Below, one piece after another: positions 61,899 to 64,000 of a stretch of 64,000 nucleotides of DNA. The translations under genes and the position numbers were made by a program. The DNA is from Sulfitobacter sp. DFL-14 (GTDB lineage Bacteria > Pseudomonadota > Alphaproteobacteria > Rhodobacterales > Rhodobacteraceae). How positions within the stretch are numbered: position 1 is the stretch's first letter; each line of letters opens with the position of its first letter. A model generated the notes under the pieces. It did not search any database and had not been told where the DNA came from. It was given only the letters and a program-made list of their open reading frames with translations. Where the stretch lies: NCBI RefSeq assembly GCF_003335585.1, contig NZ_QBFD01000046.1, forward strand, positions 739,390 through 803,389, in the 5' to 3' direction.

Positions 61899-63104
61899 TT
61901 ACTGGCTGTTGTCGCGGCCGATGGGGATATCCATCTCGTCCGCTTCGATGATGCGGACCAGATCGGGGATCGCCCATGCCACATCGTCATCCACGCGGAT
62001 CTTGAAGTGCACCATGGATTGCAGCGCCTGGTGGTCTTCGGGGCGGAAGGTCATCTCGCCCTTGGGCGTGTCCCAGGACATGCCTTCCATGGCCGTGATC
62101 AGGTCTTCGGTCTCGTAGCTTTCGGCGGTTTCCAGCGCCTTCACCACGGCCAGCGCTGCGGCCATGCCCCCGGCGGTGAAGAAGTCCGGCGGCCCGTCGA
62201 AACGTTCCTGATGGGTGTCCACCAGCCACTTGTTCACGTCGTTGTCATAGGCTTCGTAGTAGTAATAGACTGCACCTTCCAGACCGGGGAACCGCTTGTA
62301 GGTCGGCAGCACCGGCAGGATGTGACCGCCCATGGAAATCTCGATGCCATAGCGGTCGGGGTCCAGGGCCTTGATCTTGCCCGGCGCGTCACCGCCCCCG
62401 GCGATATAGACGAGGATCACCTTGCGCCCTTCCTTGTCCTTCAGCGCATTGAACATGCGTTCCGTTGCTGCGGTGAAATCGGCGGTGCCCTGGGGCACGT
62501 ATTCCTCTGTCACCACGGTTGCGCCGGAGCCTTCAAGCGCTGCCTTGAACGCGGTGATCCCGTCGCGGCCAAAGGCATAATCCTCTGCCAGTGTGGCCAC
62601 ATGGAGGTTCTCATCAGGCTGGAGCGCCAGCGCCTGCGCCTGCATGTCCATCGACGAGTTGCGCGAGGTCTTGAACACGTAACGGTTGCTGTCGGGCCCG
62701 GTGAGGCTGTCGGCCACCGCGGGCTCCACGATCAGGATTTTCTCGTATTCCTCGGCAATCGGCAACATCGCCTGTGTTACGCCCGAGGATGTGGCGCCAA
62801 CCGCCAGCAGCACCTCGTCATCGCCATAGGCTTCGGCCAGAACGGCGCGGGCCACGTCCGGCTTGAACTGCGTGTCCTTGATGATAACCTCGATCGGGCG
62901 GCCCTTGACCTCGTTGGTGCCCTTGGTGGCATATTCGAGACCCAGCTCGAACCCGGTCTGGGCCTGTTTGGAAAAGGCTTCAAAGCTGGAACCGGACAGG
63001 CCGTGGATCAGGGCGATCTTGATCGGATCTTCCTGCGCCCAGGCCGCACCCGCCAGAGTGAGCGACGTGGCAATGGTGGCGGCGAACCGCGTAAATGTCT
63101 TCAT
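61899..63104 (-). CDS. ABC transporter substrate-binding protein (LivK-like)
   Basis: 401 aa. Signal peptide (about 1-23, ending AWA), then a type I periplasmic binding fold of the Leu/Ile/Val-binding class: IKIALIHGLSGSSFEAFSKQAQTGFELGLEYA, VGATSSGVTQAMLPIAEEY, TLAEDYAFGRDGITAFKAAL. ATG 63104 has GGGAGGATACC upstream. First gene of the operon, divergent from the PAS-LuxR gene. The ligand could be an amide, a short acid or an aromatic acid. The downstream hydrolase hints at an ester-type compound. Confidence 0.88.
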   Translation of the reverse strand: MKTFTRFAATIATSLTLAGAAWAQEDPIKIALIHGLSGSSFEAFSKQAQTGFELGLEYATKGTNEVKGRPIEVIIKDTQFKPDVARAVLAEAYGDDEVLLAVGATSSGVTQAMLPIAEEYEKILIVEPAVADSLTGPDSNRYVFKTSRNSSMDMQAQALALQPDENLHVATLAEDYAFGRDGITAFKAALEGSGATVVTEEYVPQGTADFTAATERMFNALKDKEGRKVILVYIAGGGDAPGKIKALDPDRYGIEISMGGHILPVLPTYKRFPGLEGAVYYYYEAYDNDVNKWLVDTHQERFDGPPDFFTAGGMAAALAVVKALETAESYETEDLITAMEGMSWDTPKGEMTFRPEDHQALQSMVHFKIRVDDDVAWAIPDLVRIIEADEMDIPIGRDNSQ

Positions 63105-63154
63105 GGTATCCTCCCATATCGGCGGCGGTCGCTGTTGTGCGATCCTGACCCGTC

Positions 63155-63169
63155 GTTTACGTATTTTAC
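63155..63169. promoter_or_regulatory. Candidate LuxR-type site between the divergent promoters
   Basis: On the minus strand it reads GTAAAATACGTAAAC: two direct GTAAA units separated by 4 nt, with a central TACGTA on the other strand. It lies midway between the binding-protein gene and the PAS-LuxR gene. Inference. Confidence 0.35.
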
Positions 63170-63202
63170 AGCATTCAGGATAACCGGAACCGGGGCAAGA
63201 TC

Positions 63203-63805
63203 GTGGAAATACCTATTGACGACAGCTATGAGCAGGGCCGCTTTGCCGATCTTGCCTTCAGCTATGCGCCGGTGGGTCTTGTCGTGACGGAGGACCGGGT
63301 GATCCGCCAGTGCAACATCGCCTTTGGCGAGATGTTCGGCTATGCCCCCGAGGAGCTCAAAAACCAGGTTTTTGCCATTCTCTATCCGACGGATGCGGAA
63401 TTCGTGAACATCCGCGACCGGGGTGTCAAACAGCTTCGCGAGACCAACCGCTACTGGGATGAACGGATCATGGCGCGCAAGGACGGAACCTTGTTCTGGT
63501 GCCGGGTCCGGGGCCACTCCTTTACCCCCGACGACCCGCTGGCCCGCGCCGTCTGGAGCTTTGCCGACCTCAGCGCGGAGCGCCCCTATTTCCCGCTCAC
63601 CCGCCGCGAGCGCGAGATCCTGAGCTATCTCTCCGAGGGGCTGACCAGCAAGGAAATCGCCATCAACCTCGAAATCTCGCACCGCACGGTAGAGGTCTAC
63701 CGCGCCAAGCTCTTGCGCAAGTTCGGCGTCAACAACACCAGCGGGCTTTTCCATTCGATGGGCGGGATCGACGGCGATCATGTGGTGTCCACATCTGATC
63801 AGTAG
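63203..63805 (+). CDS. PAS domain-LuxR helix-turn-helix regulator
   Basis: 200 aa from GTG 63203. PAS sensor (about 15-120: APVGLVVTEDRVIRQCNIAFGEMFGYAPEEL, then WDERIMARKDGTLFWCRVRG) and a C-terminal LuxR/FixJ HTH (about 130-185: LTRREREILSYLSEGLTSKEIAINLEISHRTVEVYRAKLLRKF). There is no receiver domain, so it likely senses a small molecule or redox cofactor directly. It is divergent from the ABC operon and probably controls it. GTG start with CGGGGC upstream. Confidence 0.87.
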   Translation: MEIPIDDSYEQGRFADLAFSYAPVGLVVTEDRVIRQCNIAFGEMFGYAPEELKNQVFAILYPTDAEFVNIRDRGVKQLRETNRYWDERIMARKDGTLFWCRVRGHSFTPDDPLARAVWSFADLSAERPYFPLTRREREILSYLSEGLTSKEIAINLEISHRTVEVYRAKLLRKFGVNNTSGLFHSMGGIDGDHVVSTSDQ

Positions 63806-63962
63806 AGGGGGCCGGTGCCGTCGGGCCGGGATTTCCCGGGGCGGGAAGGACAGACGTCAGACGAAATTGACCTATCCGTCATCAACTGACCCAAAATGGA
63901 AAACCGGACCTGTCCGCGGATCGCTGCGAAGGTCTGGGAAGAGCCCGATCTAACATGAAGCA

Positions 63963-64000
63963 CAAGCCGGGCCATCGCCTGCCCGGGGTGGGCGATGCTG
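63963..64000 (+). repeat. 38-bp dispersed repeat, copy 2
   Basis: Matches 57137-57174 at 36 of 38 bases, same orientation, with a CATCGCC/GGCGATG stem. It runs to the window edge and may continue beyond. It lies 157 bp after the PAS-LuxR gene in otherwise gene-less sequence (63806-64000). Confidence 0.7.

Overview
The window is a chromosomal segment of a GC-rich alphaproteobacterium, almost certainly a marine Rhodobacteraceae (Roseobacter-group) member. The reasons are an ectoine catabolic locus in the order described for Ruegeria pomeroyi (enuR-uehABC-usp-eutABC-doeAB-asnC-doeCD), a beta-hydroxyaspartate-cycle operon (bhcABCD with divergent bhcR), the trgA-trgB-cysK tellurite group known from Rhodobacter, a Hint-domain protein, and many ATGA/GTGA-coupled operons.

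Layout. 0-15.4 kb is nitrogen and C2 metabolism: the last codons of a probable urate hydroxylase (puuD), bhcD-C-B-A on the minus strand with bhcR divergent, ureidoglycine aminohydrolase (allE) end-to-end with bhcR, a LysR regulator, then xdhA-xdhB-xdhC, a purine permease and guanine deaminase on the plus strand. Purine breakdown releases glyoxylate, the substrate of the bhc enzymes, so the two blocks form a plausible guanine/xanthine-to-glyoxylate-to-oxaloacetate unit. 15.7-19.4 kb is an IclR-regulated operon with a two-subunit class I CoA-transferase and a class III (CaiB-type) CoA-transferase; its substrate is unknown. 19.8-20.8 kb encodes a Hint-domain protein.

21.0-34.5 kb is the complete ectoine/hydroxyectoine uptake and degradation locus. 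EnuR has its PLP lysine at residue 302. The enzymes run through to aspartate, which is also the amino donor of BhcA. EutB/EutC and BhcB/BhcD come from the same two enzyme superfamilies.

34.6-43.5 kb is a scarred type VI secretion fragment. On its left is a decayed IS6-like transposase. It contains an OmpA-like protein, a PppA-type phosphatase, a membrane-anchored M15 peptidase, a TssL-like/TssM-C-terminal fusion, VgrG, TagF and the last ~190 codons of a second TssM. On the right, near 43,515-43,521, that TssM remnant abuts a BCCT transporter gene that has also lost its 5' end. Two genes that diverge from one point are both beheaded there, the mark of a deletion or rearrangement.

43.5-56.9 kb carries two BCCT carriers and housekeeping genes: class V aminotransferase, photolyase, cyclopropane fatty acid synthase, trgA, trgB, cysK, a MscS-type channel, an alanyl-tRNA editing protein and tRNA-Ser(GGA). 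57.4-63.8 kb is a branched-chain-amino-acid-type ABC transporter operon ending in an alpha/beta hydrolase, with a divergent PAS-LuxR regulator. A 38-bp repeat occurs in the same orientation on both sides of this last block.
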